The notes: generated from the sequence alone by a model not told the origin. Shown: positions 1 to 9,419, counted from the first letter of the stretch. The stretch is 22,090 bases of DNA from Nemertoderma westbladi (GCA_032718475.1 JAUCBJ010007748.1:1-22090), one strand, 5' to 3'. A program made the numbers and translations.

Positions 1-2365
1 AAACTCCTATAGCAAACCCTATTAAGGGTGATTATAGACCTGTTATTAATGATATTCCCTATAGACCTGATAATGATCCGAGAAATTTATATACCGATAA
101 TTCGATATTAAATAACACGATGGCCCAAGAAAGCTTTACGCGTCAGATGGCTAGAACAGAAGCCCGCCAAGCGGTCAAAGTGGGAGAGATCGTCAAATTC
201 AATGGAGATGAGATGAAATGGTTACCTTTCAACGAATATTACAAAGATAGCATACAGAACTCTGTACTATCTAACGGAGAGAAACTTAGATTCCTCATCA
301 AGTGCTTGGAAGGACCTCCCAAGTTAATGGCGTTAAAGTTTATTGGACATCCAGAATGGATTAAGACAAGTTTGGGATACATTAAACATCAGGTATGGTA
401 ACAAGGATAACATAGCTAAGTATTTGTATGCAAAATTAGTAGCCCCCCGACACTTCCTTAGTAGCGGGATTATAGAGTTTTCCGATGAAATTCAAGAGAT
501 CTGTAGACAACTGGACTGGTTAGGTAAGTCGCATGAATATCAGAGTTCCATGGTTATTGGAGCCGTAGTCTCTACTTTACCAAAGGGTGGAGTATGTACA
601 CGCTGGGACAAGAAAGTGTTGTACATGAATGAACAACAACGACGAAGTCCTACCATGGCTGATCTCATGTCTTTCTTAGATAGTGAAGTAAAATTACAAC
701 TCATAAGGCAGTCCAGAGAGAAAACATCGGAAAATAAGGTAAGTGAGAAACCCGTTTCTAGGAGAAGGATAATACCAGTGTGTTATACTGACGACGGCGA
801 AAGCCAAGCTTCTCAAGAAGAGGACAGCGGGAAAGACACAGCAAAATCTTACTATGACAACAAGACCTATAAAGACGTAAGTAAATACAAGTCTCGAACC
901 AGTGACAGGAGAGAACAGGTAACAACAACTCCTCCTACGTCTCCTAAGAGAATTCACGGAAGAAAGCCCGAAGAAAGAACGAGAGTGCAGAACGTTAACC
1001 AAGTTAAGGTGAGTAACATCAAACCAAAATGTGCGCTGTGCGACGGGCCTCACCGTTTGAGTGCGTGTGCTGAATTTCTAAAGAAATCCCCTGTAGACAG
1101 ACGTACAGTCCTGTGGAATAAGCGGCTATGCTATAATTGCCTCAGATCAGGACACCAACGGCGAACCTGTTACTCCGACGTAAAGTGTGCAAAGTGTGGC
1201 GCGAAACATCACATCTTGTTACACAGTGAGTTCGAACGAGACAACCCGAGTCAGGTAAGTGAGCCCGAACTACATGTCCAATTCAGTGATGTGAACGACA
1301 CTGACCAAGGTTCTGAGTGGGAAGGATTCTATACAGACGAATTCTCCGATGCCAACGAATCCTGTTATCTAATAAATACCACAGTGTATCGAGCACTTAC
1401 GGATGAAAAGGACACTGACGAGTTTACTCCAACTCCTTTTGACAAACAACCATCTTGGAAAGTTCCAACTTCCAACATAGGAATCAGAGAATTTCCTGTA
1501 GTGCAGGTTCGAGTTCATGGTCTCAACAAGAGTTACATAGTGAACGCCCTACTTGACTCCGGCAGCACAGGAACATTCATCGATCAAGAACTAGCCGAAG
1601 ATATCTTTGCTGGACAACCCAAGTTCCGGACTAAATTGAATATGTCAGGAATTATGCAGGTTTGGAAATCTACCCTGACGGCAGATTACTATGTAGGTGT
1701 GTTGTCCACCCCCCAGGATAAGTTAGGAACACAAGGTGTAAGGTCAGTAAAAATGGTGGCTATAAAGAACTTTGCTACTACTCAAGCAGACCTTTATAAT
1801 TGGGACGAAGATGAGAGCGTCCAACATCTTAAGATACCTCGATTCCAAACCGATTATCCTGGAGTGCAAATACTCATCGGCCAAAACGCGCATGAGGCGC
1901 TCGAGCCATTAGAGAAACGGCCTGCTCAACCACAGCCACTACAAACCTATGCGGTAAGAACTAGAGTAGGTTGGTACTTCACTGGCCCTTCCCGTAGAAC
2001 TCTCAAAGAGAGATTACCTCAACAACAGGTATACCAAGTAAAGGGGGAAGTGGAGAGCAGTGATGTGGACGATCCAACTGAGGGAACACCATACTCCTCA
2101 GATAATGACGATATTAACTCCAATGTAGATCAATGGAGACATTGCCTTGGGACGATTAATCCAGCCGACATCGCTTCCAGAGGAGCAACTCCTCAAGAAC
2201 TGATAGATACTCCAGGCTGGTTAGGTGGATCCGACTCCTTAAGTAAAGAAGAAGAAGAATGGCCTCCTCATCTTACCACGGCAGAGAGTAGACAGGCCAA
2301 GGGAGCGGAGAAAGTAACACAACAACTCAATCGCCCAGCTGGTCGTTTATGTTTACTGGAAAGTA
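1..2365 (+). pseudogene. BEL/Pao retrotransposon gag-protease, frameshifted and lacking RT
   Basis: The reading frame is already open at the left edge, so the element begins outside the window. The first frame (to about 401) shows a DUF1759-like Gag start with VKFNGDEMKWLPF. A frameshift near 340-400 moves the rest into a frame open from 343 to 2418. Counting residues from 343, that frame has Gag zinc knuckles (CALC at about 230, CYNC and CAKC following, ending LLH). It then has a retropepsin-like aspartic protease with LLDSGSTGTFID (catalytic Asp near 405) and a DUF1758-type continuation to RVGWYFTGP. Next, without RT palm motifs, comes INPADIASRG (605-614), the segment BEL/Pao polyproteins carry between RNase H and integrase. 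An in-frame internal deletion of roughly the whole RT is inferred near nt 2035-2135. The frame is ended by the insertion of the foldback element at 2366. The assignment to BEL/Pao rests on the zinc-knuckle/protease/NPADIxSRG order. No LTR is visible. Confidence 0.85.
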
Positions 2366-2417
2366 CGGAAGCCCACAAGTGCCAGTCAACTTTACACATA
2401 AAATCTGATTTTTTATG

Positions 2418-2805
2418 AGTGTGTAGTTGGCACATGTGTGTGTAGTTGGCACGTGTGTGTAGTTGGCATATGTGTGTGTAGTTGGCATATGTGTGTATTT
2501 GGCATGTGTGTGTAGTTGGCATGTGTAGTTGGCATGTGTGTGTAGTTGGCACGTGTGTGTAGTTGGCATATGTGTGTAGTTGGCACGTGTGTGTAGTTGG
2601 CATATGTGTGTAGTTGGCATGTGTGTGTAGTTGGCATGTGTAGTTGGCATATGTGTGTAGTTGGCATATGTGTAGTTGGCATGTGTAGTTGGCATATGTG
2701 TAGTTGGCATGTGTAGTTGGCATATGTGTAGTTGGCACGTGTGTGTAGTTGGCATGTGTGTGTAGTTGGCATATGTGTAGTTGGCATGTGTGTGTAGTTG
2801 GCATG
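2418..2805 (+). repeat. Tandem array in left arm, ~24 units
   Basis: The core is GTAGTTGGCAYRTG followed by a variable number of TG steps, giving units of mostly 13, 15 or 17 bp. I count about 24 copies of (A/T)TTGGCA. Open frames across it translate as repeats of a few residues (complement strand: CQLHTHANYT) and are artefacts of a repeat with no stop codons. Confidence 0.93.
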
Positions 2806-3034
2806 AGATTCGATTGCTTAGCAACCATCTTCAAGGTTTCTTAGCAACCCATTTATTAGCTAGTATCAGTACAACAGTAGAGTGTAGCAGGCCTACTGTA
2901 GTAGTGTCAGTGTCCGTCCACCTTTGCTACTTAGCTCATAGGCCGCCGTCGTTGTCGGTAGCCCCCATACCTGATGCGGTATCTGATTATTTTACAACTA
3001 CTGGTGTAGCAGAAAATTACCACCCCCCTAAAAA

Positions 3035-3086
3035 TTCACCCCCGGTTAGAATTCACTATATATACGGTATTTTAACCGGGGGTGAA
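3035..3086. repeat. Nested hairpin inside left arm
   Basis: TTCACCCCCGGTTA (3035-3048) is perfectly inverted at 3073-3086 around a 24-nt loop. The flanks TAAAAATTCACC and GGTGATTTTTTA extend the stem imperfectly. Confidence 0.8.
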
Positions 3087-3193
3087 ACTAGGCTTACTCT
3101 GGGTGATTTTTTAGTGAAATTTAACCCCCCTCAGTGTATTCTTACCACCCCCATATTTTAAATTTCAATATTACATGAAAATGTATTTTATTA

Positions 3194-3772
3194 TTATATG
3201 AAAAAACATATATTGTTAGGGTTATTGTTAGAAATGACGACTTTTAGCCACAAAATATAACGCGACCAACCATCAATAGCACCGTGGATTGGAAATCCAT
3301 AAGGTTTAAGTTTATCATGTCCATCCACGTGCCAAACTGCATTAGGTCCGACATTGAAGTACTGGCGGCGCTGAAGTCGATGACGACGCCGGAGTTCGGT
3401 TGCCTCAGGACAAAGTGTACGTAATATAAGGGCTACTGTTGATCGGGGAACATGAATGCCCATAAGTTGTAATTGATGCCAGACACTCCGATATCCCCAA
3501 CATGACGAAGAACCATGAATCAGCGATGTAACGGCATTAACAACCATATCATAATCAAAATTATTACCAGTATTTCGGCGAGTCAGCCCGAGGTCACGCA
3601 ATCGACGACAGAGTGTTCGTCTACTTGAAATTATTATGCCATGATTATTTGACAAAATATTTAGTAATTCTCGGTGAGTGTGGCCTTCTTTGTAGTAATG
3701 TGTTATAATATTGTTAATTAAATTAATGTCTTCCATAGTATATATCCTACCGTAATAAATATATAGATACAC
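3194..3772 (-). pseudogene. Truncated integrase-like (DDE, rve-type) transposase of the foldback element
   Basis: This is an open frame of 192 codons. The likely real start is Met13 (MEDINLIN, nt 3736), because the first 12 residues are low complexity. Residues 25-65 look like a helix-turn-helix segment (GHTHRELLNIL, then TLCRRLRDLGLTRR). Residues 92-120 (WGYRSVWHQLQLMGIHVPRS) resemble the HTH_21 segment before the catalytic core in IS3-type OrfB proteins. WHVDGHDKLKPYGFPIHG (147-164) carries the probable first catalytic Asp (D150), followed by AIDGWSRYILWLKV. The frame then ends, so the second Asp and the Glu of the DDE triad are missing and the product cannot be active. It stops about 20 bp from the inner end of the left arm, suggesting the 3' half was lost when the long arms formed. 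The WHxDG...KPYGFPIHG signature is, from memory, that of integrase-like genes widespread in invertebrate and fish genomes. Confidence 0.75.
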
Positions 3773-3976
3773 TGTATGGCCCTTCGCGCAGTACGTGAGT
3801 TACATGAAATAAATGTACAGTATTGTCATTTCGCGTAGGTAGTGGGCTGGGATATACATGCTGATATGGTAAATTGACACACATCCAGCCTTGTGCAGCA
3901 GACTAGAAAATAAATGCAGGCTTATATCGTATTCAAAGTAATATTGAAATTTAAAATATGGGGGTAAGAATATACT

Positions 3977-3986
3977 GAGGGGGGTT
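3977..3986 (+). repeat. Target-site duplication, left copy (GAGGGGGGTT)
   Basis: Identical 10-bp word to 4721-4730. The intact site is visible as its complement in the left arm (about 3121-3132). Confidence 0.85.
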
Positions 3987-4720
3987 GACGACAGCAGGCA
4001 ATCATCCCAGCATGGAAATCGATCAATTTGCTTACTGGGCGGAAAAGCCAACCAACCACCAAGGTTAAGGCTGAATCACCAGCCGATCGCCTCAATGGTT
4101 GGAAAGCCCACTTTGAAAAGCTCCTCAATAATGACAGGGTATTGCCTGATAACTGTATAGAAGTAAAAGTGTCTGAGTCTGTACTCCCAGATATTCCCAT
4201 TGGCGATATCTCCTTTGCAGAAGTGAAGAGCATTAAGACCAATTCTTACGGATTGCGGATTGCATGTTGGTGGCAAAATATTTTTGTCCTAGCGTGATTG
4301 ATTACTTTACATGGTTGATTACTTTACATGGTCGGTCCTATTATCCGTCTAATATTTATTTAAAAATTTGGATTACAAATTATTGTTGAGACATACTACT
4401 ATAATTTCAACTCTACTGATTTGTTGTTTATATGAATTGAATGCGGTGGCTCAAGCAGGGTAGGGTAGGCCACACGTTGGCCGTTGTCCTAGGTGAATAT
4501 ATGCACCCCCCCCCCCCCTCCCTCCTATAGACTTACAGTATAATTTGACCAATCCTTGAGACGCATCTTAAAGGACACTGGCCTTGAAGATGCGGATGAT
4601 CTAGCAAATGTCATGGGTGATAGGGAGTTGTGGCGGTGCAATTTTGTTGACAAGCCGGCACAGCATTCTTAAAAATGCAGCTGCAATGCAGCATGCCGAT
4701 CCTAGTACCTAGTAGTAGTA
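3987..4720 (+). mobile_element. 5'-truncated, rearranged RTE-like LINE inserted in the foldback arm
   Basis: Bases 3987-4245 match the LINE copy at about 10676-10940, encoding the linker before the RT (SPADRLNGWKAHFEKLLNND, SVLPDIPIGDISFAEVK). Bases 4550-4720 match its 3' end (about 12208-12359) and finish in a TAG-repeat tail. The roughly 300 bp between (4246-4549) do not match the LINE. That stretch has a duplicated ATTGATTACTTTACATGG and a 13-base C run (4506-4518). The RT itself is gone. Flanking GAGGGGGGTT duplications show this entered as a unit by target-primed insertion, or was rearranged soon after. Confidence 0.85.
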
Positions 4721-4730
4721 GAGGGGGGTT
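4721..4730 (+). repeat. Target-site duplication, right copy (GAGGGGGGTT)
   Basis: Second copy of the 10-bp duplication. The foldback arm resumes in register directly after it. Confidence 0.85.
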
Positions 4731-4766
4731 AAATTTCACTAAAAAATCACCCAGAGTAAGCCTAGT

Positions 4767-4817
4767 TTCACCCCCGGTTAAAATACCGTACCCTAGTGAA
4801 TTCTAACCGGGGGTGAA
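4767..4817. repeat. Nested hairpin inside right arm
   Basis: The same 14-bp stem as in the left arm occurs at 4767-4780 and 4804-4817. The loop differs by a few bases, while the stem is unchanged in both arms. Confidence 0.8.
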
Positions 4818-5047
4818 TTTTTAGGGGGGTGGTAATTTTCTGCTACACCAGTAGTTGTAAAATAATCAGATACCGCATCAGGTATGGGGGCTACCGACAA
4901 CGACGGCGGCCTATGAGCTAAGTAGCAAAGGTGAACGGACACTGACACTACTACAGTAGGCCTGCTACACTATACTGTTGTACTGATACTAGCTAATAAA
5001 TGGGTTGCTAAGAAACCTTGAAGATGGTTGCTAAGCAATCGAATCTC

Positions 5048-5392
5048 ATGCCAACTACACACACATGCCAACTACACATATGCCAACTACACACACATGC
5101 CAACTACACATATGCCAACTACACACATATGCCAACTACACACATATGCCAACTACACACATATGCCAACTACACACATATGCCAACTACACATGCCAAC
5201 TACACACACATGCCAACTACACACATATGCCAACTACACACACGTGCCAACTACACACATATGCCAATTACACACACGTGCCAACTACACACACATGCCA
5301 ACTACACATGCCAACTACACACACATGCCAAATACACACATATGCCAACTACACACATATGCCAACTACACACACGTGCCAACTACACACAC
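5048..5392 (+). repeat. Tandem array in right arm, ~21 units
   Basis: Units read RTGCCAACTACAC plus zero, one or two AC/AT steps (13, 15 or 17 bp). About 21 copies are present, in inverse orientation to the left array. Unit order is not the same as in the left arm, so the arrays have drifted in copy number independently since the arms formed. Confidence 0.93.
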
Positions 5393-5865
5393 ATAAAAAA
5401 TCAGATTTTATGTGTAAAGTTGACTGGCACTTGTGGGCTTCCGTAGCATACCGATCAGGCAATCTGCGAGTTTATAATTGTGAATTGAATTATTTAATTA
5501 ATGTTCGTCATCATGAATTTAATTAATTGCGGTGTCAAAAGACGTGCAAGGCTCTCCGCTTTCAATTGATATAAGCCACGTGTGAAATAATTGAGATTAG
5601 ATGTGTATTTTAATGGATCTAAAATCACCCTCCATACAAATTTAAGATATCGGTGGCAATACAATTCAAAACAATATATATTTGGATACCCCCCCCCCCC
5701 CCCCCCCCCCCTCCCGCTGTTGAAAATAGATCCTGCAGGCTGCAGATGGCATCTCACCGCACCGAATCAATAATTTGTGTTTGTGTAGCGCCATCTGGCG
5801 TTTCACAAAGTTTACTTATAAGCAATCCTGGATAGTAAATTACTACGCGCATGGTGGCGATGTAA

Positions 5866-5955
5866 GTGTGTCATTGTGGGGCGAGCTATAAAGTTGGTGG
5901 ATCCTTAGCGAACTGACACTGTTTGGGGGGTGGGTCAATAATGGCAAATAGTTGC
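5866..5955 (+). repeat. Dispersed repeat, copy 1
   Basis: GTGGGGCGAGC, then AAGT-GG-GGA-CCT-GCGAA-TGACACTGTT and GTCAATAATGGCAAATAGTT, recurs at about 13527-13612 in the same orientation with scattered substitutions. It has no coding potential. Confidence 0.7.
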
Positions 5956-5984
5956 CGTCGCCATTGTCGTCGTCGCCGTCGTTA

Positions 5985-6052
5985 GTTGTGCCGACAGTGT
6001 CGGTATTACGTTGTGCTGACAGTGTCGGCGCTACGTTGTGCCGACAATGTCA
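5985..6052 (+). repeat. 25-bp tandem repeat with internal palindrome, 2.7 units
   Basis: Units start at 5985, 6010 and 6035 with GTTGTGCYGACARTGTC. Unit 1 contains CCGACAGTGTCGG, a self-complementary 13-mer. It is preceded by a GTCGCC-rich microsatellite-like stretch (5950-5981). Confidence 0.75.
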
Positions 6053-6148
6053 ACATTTTCAAAATTTTCATTTCTTCTTTTAATTTCAACATTTTCAAAA
6101 AAAATTTGAAAATTTCAGCATGAAAGAGAAATCTCGGTTTTTAAAACA

Positions 6149-6443
6149 ACTGTTTCCGCCCATGTGAAGAATACCAGGATTTCACTTTTCGGTCGACTTT
6201 TTATTGGAATTTTATATATGAAGATTTTTTATTTTTTTTAATTTATCTTTATTAAGTGTTTTATAGCGCTTATTTCTGTCTTATAACCTGTACATATACT
6301 AATTCGTTTATTGTTTTGGTTAAATTCAGCCCTTCTGTAACCTGTGTTTTTGGTGAAAACCTGGTATTCTTCACATGGGGGTAACTGCAAAGTGAAATAT
6401 AACGGCAGAAAGTCTGGTATTCTTCACATGGGCCACTGTTTCC
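6149..6443. mobile_element. Mutator-like MITE with 9-bp target duplication
   Basis: CCCATGTGAAGAATACCAG begins at 6159 and its complement ends at 6432. ACTGTTTCC flanks both sides (6149-6157 and 6435-6443). A 9-bp duplication is typical of the Mutator superfamily. The element proper is about 277 bp and non-coding. A second copy of the right-end motif (CTGGTATTCTTCACATGGG) lies inside at 6360-6378. Confidence 0.72.
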
Positions 6444-9419
6444 AAGTTACAGATGAATTACAGTAAATAAAATTATAACAGACTTGGCTTCCCGCGCTTA
6501 CTTAAACCCGCCATTTCGACCGTTTCCTCGTGTTTTTACAAAAAACACAGCCCCGCCACTCGATTCAGGGCACCTTCTTACCCCTTATTCGATTGCTTCT
6601 AGACCAACAATTTTTTCGCGCACCAACCCCACTCTAATTCCTATTCCATTCTTCCTTATCCCTCATCTTCCGTACTTCATATTCTCTACTTTCATGTGAG
6701 TGTACTATACTTTTGTGTTTTTAAACGTCATTTTTAAAGTGTATTCATTTTCATCGTGATGGTTTATCCTACTCCTTGACCGAAACTTAAATACGCCACT
6801 GTTCAATTATCACGAATAACAGCAGCAGTAGGCCTAACCCCTAACTAACAATAAAATATACCGCTAAATAAGAAATAAATTTATAGAAATTGCACAAGAT
6901 ATTATATAAATGTTTTGAGTAACTTAATATTCTCGGTGGCCCATATATGCGTCACCGCAATATGTCCACAAATTTTAAAATTTTTGAAATATTATTGATT
7001 ATTTGTTAGTTTTTTTTGGGGAGGGGGTGTGGGGGGGGGGGGTGCGAAATTTGCAAAGGGGGTGAAAATTTGGCCTTTCCCCCCAGTGGAATTATTTCCC
7101 GTACGCTTATGATTTATTATAATAATAGGACGAAATACTTCTATTTTGTGATTTATTATTTGCGATTATCGTTGACACTTCGGTGCCATTGCCACACTCC
7201 TATTTGTCTCTTCAAACCACCTTCCATCACGTCATATTTACAGTATATTGGTATCTCTCATCCTTCGATTTGATTTTGCTACCCCCCAGTATCTGATGTA
7301 GATGATATATTACTAACAGGAGAAACTTAAAAGTTTTGCCCAGCAGCGGCAGGCTGGCAAAATACTACTTTTTATTATATAAGATGCATCCCCCCCCAGT
7401 TTAGATTATGCTTCTGAATCTCAGAATTAAACTTAACATTCGAACATGGGGGGAGGGGGGGGAGGGGGGGGGGGGGGGGGGGGTACACCCTATTTTGACA
7501 ACCCTTCGATTTATCACTCCCAGCGTTTGGAAAATTACCTAAGTACCTAAGATGCCTATTCTATATTATACGTCAGAAAAATTTTATTTTTCGCTATTTA
7601 ATATTATTTAATACTAGTTAACAATAAAAAAACTTGGTTGTGGTAAAACCCCTAAAGCTTTTATACAATTTTAAATTTAATCACAAGAAAGTTTTTTTAA
7701 ATGATGGATCAAGTAGGGGGCAACATAACTATCAGACGACATTTTATGAAATTGAACCTACACCTCTTAGGTTTTTGAAGTTGACAATTTCATTTGGAGA
7801 TAATCGACCATTCATTTATACATAGTAATAGTAGGCCTAATTTCAATAGGTCTCCCTAAATAGAAATTGTTATAACTTGAAAAGAAAAAGAGATATTAAA
7901 TAGCGGTTTTCAGATTTGGAAACACCATTTAATCGTGCATTATATCATAAAAATAATTTCACATATGTTGGACCAAAATGGTTTACCCCCCCCCCCCCCC
8001 CCTCTTAAAGGGTTGTGAAGTAGCTCTTTTTAGTTTCGAGACCCAAATTATTATTGCCTAACCCCCAACGGAATAAATGACGAGAAATCTGATTGATGGC
8101 GTGAAATACAACGCTAAAGGTTTATAAAGTACCAATTTATGGCCCACTGCGACCGCGTTTGTTAAAGTATCAAATTAATTTAGGATATAATTTAACCGAA
8201 GCGGGTGGTTTCTCACGGTATATTTTTCTCACCCCTCCGTGGGATGGGAACTGAAACTGACACGTTTCATTCCCAAATAAATCTCTTAATTATTTACCCA
8301 TTTACATTTACTAAAGGCCTAATGAATCCCCCATTACACCGGCCCCAAAAGGCACCAACAAGCAACAGTAGGCATCAATGTAGTGGGGAGAGGGGCTTTA
8401 ATCAGCATTACTGGTTGGTTGTAAGCTGGAGTACCCAATGTTGATTGGTCAGCTGGTGTGGGTTGTGTGTGTGTATGGAGAACAACAGCACTCACTATGT
8501 TGTAACTGAGTTCCTTTGTACCACTTTAATTAAGGGGACCAAGTTAATCTGACAAATTTTTACTGAAATGAAAAAAAATAAAAACGTGAACCAACTAATC
8601 AATAATCGGCGTGTCTTACCATAATAATCTATTTTATTTATCAATAATTTATTTCATACGATAACGATATAGTCATTGTCAGGAACAAAACAACGAAAAT
8701 GAAAACAACCTGATAATAAATGCAGCACGGGTGAGCACAAAACAAAGACCATAAAAAACCCAAGACTTTACTGCCCGTTCTGTAGAAAACAAAGGTTCCA
8801 AAGAGCGTTAGGTCCAATTGACATTTAAATGATCAGGTTAGTAAAGGAGCAGGTTACAGAGGCGTGTTAGGGGTACCAAAACATTAAACGAAAGTTAACA
8901 CGTGTTACAAGATTATGTAGGTTACTTAATTAGGTCCTTGGTGTTTGTTTTGTACTCACCCAATGCAGCACAGGTTATTATGCAAATCAAGCTAACTGCC
9001 ATACGACTAACGTGAAGAAAGAAACAAATTTCATCAAGCCGACTTTTAATTCAAGAGGTACTTGGAACTTATGAATAATGAATATTATGCATTTATCGGG
9101 TGCTAGAATGCTCCGAAGTGTAATTTTAAAATGATGCTAAAAGTAAGTGAGACTGGCTATTACGATTACATGCGTTGTTTAATGTGAACAAGCAATGTTC
9201 TCATTAAACAGTTATGTTTGCCCAGAGATTAAGGGCTCATCTAGGTCAGCCCCACAAGGAAATTATATGACAAGACGGAAGACGCTACCTATAGTAACAT
9301 ACGCGACTTTACACCTGTCGAACTCCAGAGAAGCAGTAAATGTATGTATAATCATAAAGCGATTGTAACCGGATGTTGAAAGTTGAAAAGCCACCACCAA
9401 TTTGGACTAAAAGTTAACT
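6444..9419. other. About 3 kb of AT-rich non-coding DNA with C/G runs
   Basis: I see no gene, RNA gene or recognisable transposon protein. Open frames are short and of low complexity. Homopolymer tracts are clustered here: G at 7031-7042, purine G-rich at 7448-7483 (the last 20 all G), and C at 7986-8002. AGGCCT words recur (about 6829, 7832, 8312). ATGCAAAT at about 8981 matches the POU octamer but stands alone. Whatever repeats compose this region are not identifiable by eye. Confidence 0.6.

Larger units (their letters stand above)
2366..3173 (+). repeat. Left inverted arm of the foldback element
   Basis: This arm is the reverse complement of the right arm, for example TTGCTTAGCAACCATCTTCA at about 2814 against the same word reversed at about 5017. 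The match ends at CAATATTAC (3165-3173, partner 3938-3946). Differences are few outside the tandem array: CTATATATACGG here against CTAGGGTACGG in the other arm. No gene is seen in it. Confidence 0.9.
2366..5443. mobile_element. Foldback DNA transposon with ~0.8 kb inverted arms and internal integrase-like gene
   Basis: The ends are inverted copies: CGGAAGCCCACAAGTGCC at 2366 and its complement ending at 5443. TA lies on both flanks (2364-2365 and 5444-5445), a possible 2-bp target duplication. The left arm runs 2366-3173. The right arm is 5443 down to 4731, continuing at 3986-3938 after removal of an inserted LINE. Each arm has, from outside in, a roughly 50-bp unique end, a tandem array, a unique segment of about 330 bp, and a nested hairpin. 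The centre (3174-3937) carries a truncated transposase gene. The element lies in a BEL/Pao remnant. The superfamily is uncertain: the encoded protein resembles IS3-type integrases (IS3EU-like), but the TA flank would not fit a longer duplication. Without the LINE the element is about 2.34 kb. Confidence 0.85.
3938..5443 (-). repeat. Right inverted arm of the foldback element, split by a LINE
   Basis: The inner 49 bp (3938-3986) and the outer part (4721-5443) together mirror 2366-3173. The break is explained by the LINE at 3987-4720, with GAGGGGGGTT on both sides. The sum of the two pieces (about 770 bp) is close to the left arm. The shortfall lies mainly in the tandem array, which has fewer units here. 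Confidence 0.88.
5446..6148. other. Non-coding stretch with C run and short tandem repeats
   Basis: No gene is seen. The first few tens of bases after 5445 may be the rest of the BEL/Pao target, but they hold stops almost at once. There is a 23-base C run at 5689-5711. Short open frames over it are artefacts. Confidence 0.6.

Noticed and set aside
694-1053. Minus-strand frame of 119 codons
   Set aside because: It lies antisense to the Gag zinc-knuckle region and has no recognisable features.
1505-1520. tRNA B-box-like GGTTCGAGTTC
   Set aside because: It lies inside the BEL/Pao protease reading frame and no cloverleaf or A box can be built around it.
2268-2834. Long minus-strand open frames (CQLHTHANYT repeats), and their plus-strand counterparts at 5018-5526
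   Set aside because: They are translations of a tandem array that lacks stops in all three frames. Three overlapping frames being open at once shows a repeat effect, not a gene.
5048-5392. Regular array resembling a CRISPR at first sight
   Set aside because: Units are contiguous with no unique spacers, the genome is eukaryotic, and the array lies in a transposon arm.
5591-5835. Proline-run frames over the C tract
   Set aside because: They are open only because of the 23-base C run.
6484-6699. 71-codon open frame
   Set aside because: It has low-complexity, Pro-rich composition with no motif or splice context.
8210-8217. Isolated CSL site (TTCTCACG)
   Set aside because: One such site is expected by chance in a window this size, and no gene is near.
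8429-8448. CCAATGTTGATTGG, facing CCAAT boxes as a possible promoter
   Set aside because: No gene, TATA box or first exon follows on either strand.
8980-8988. POU octamer ATGCAAAT
   Set aside because: A single 8-mer in a gene-free region has no support.
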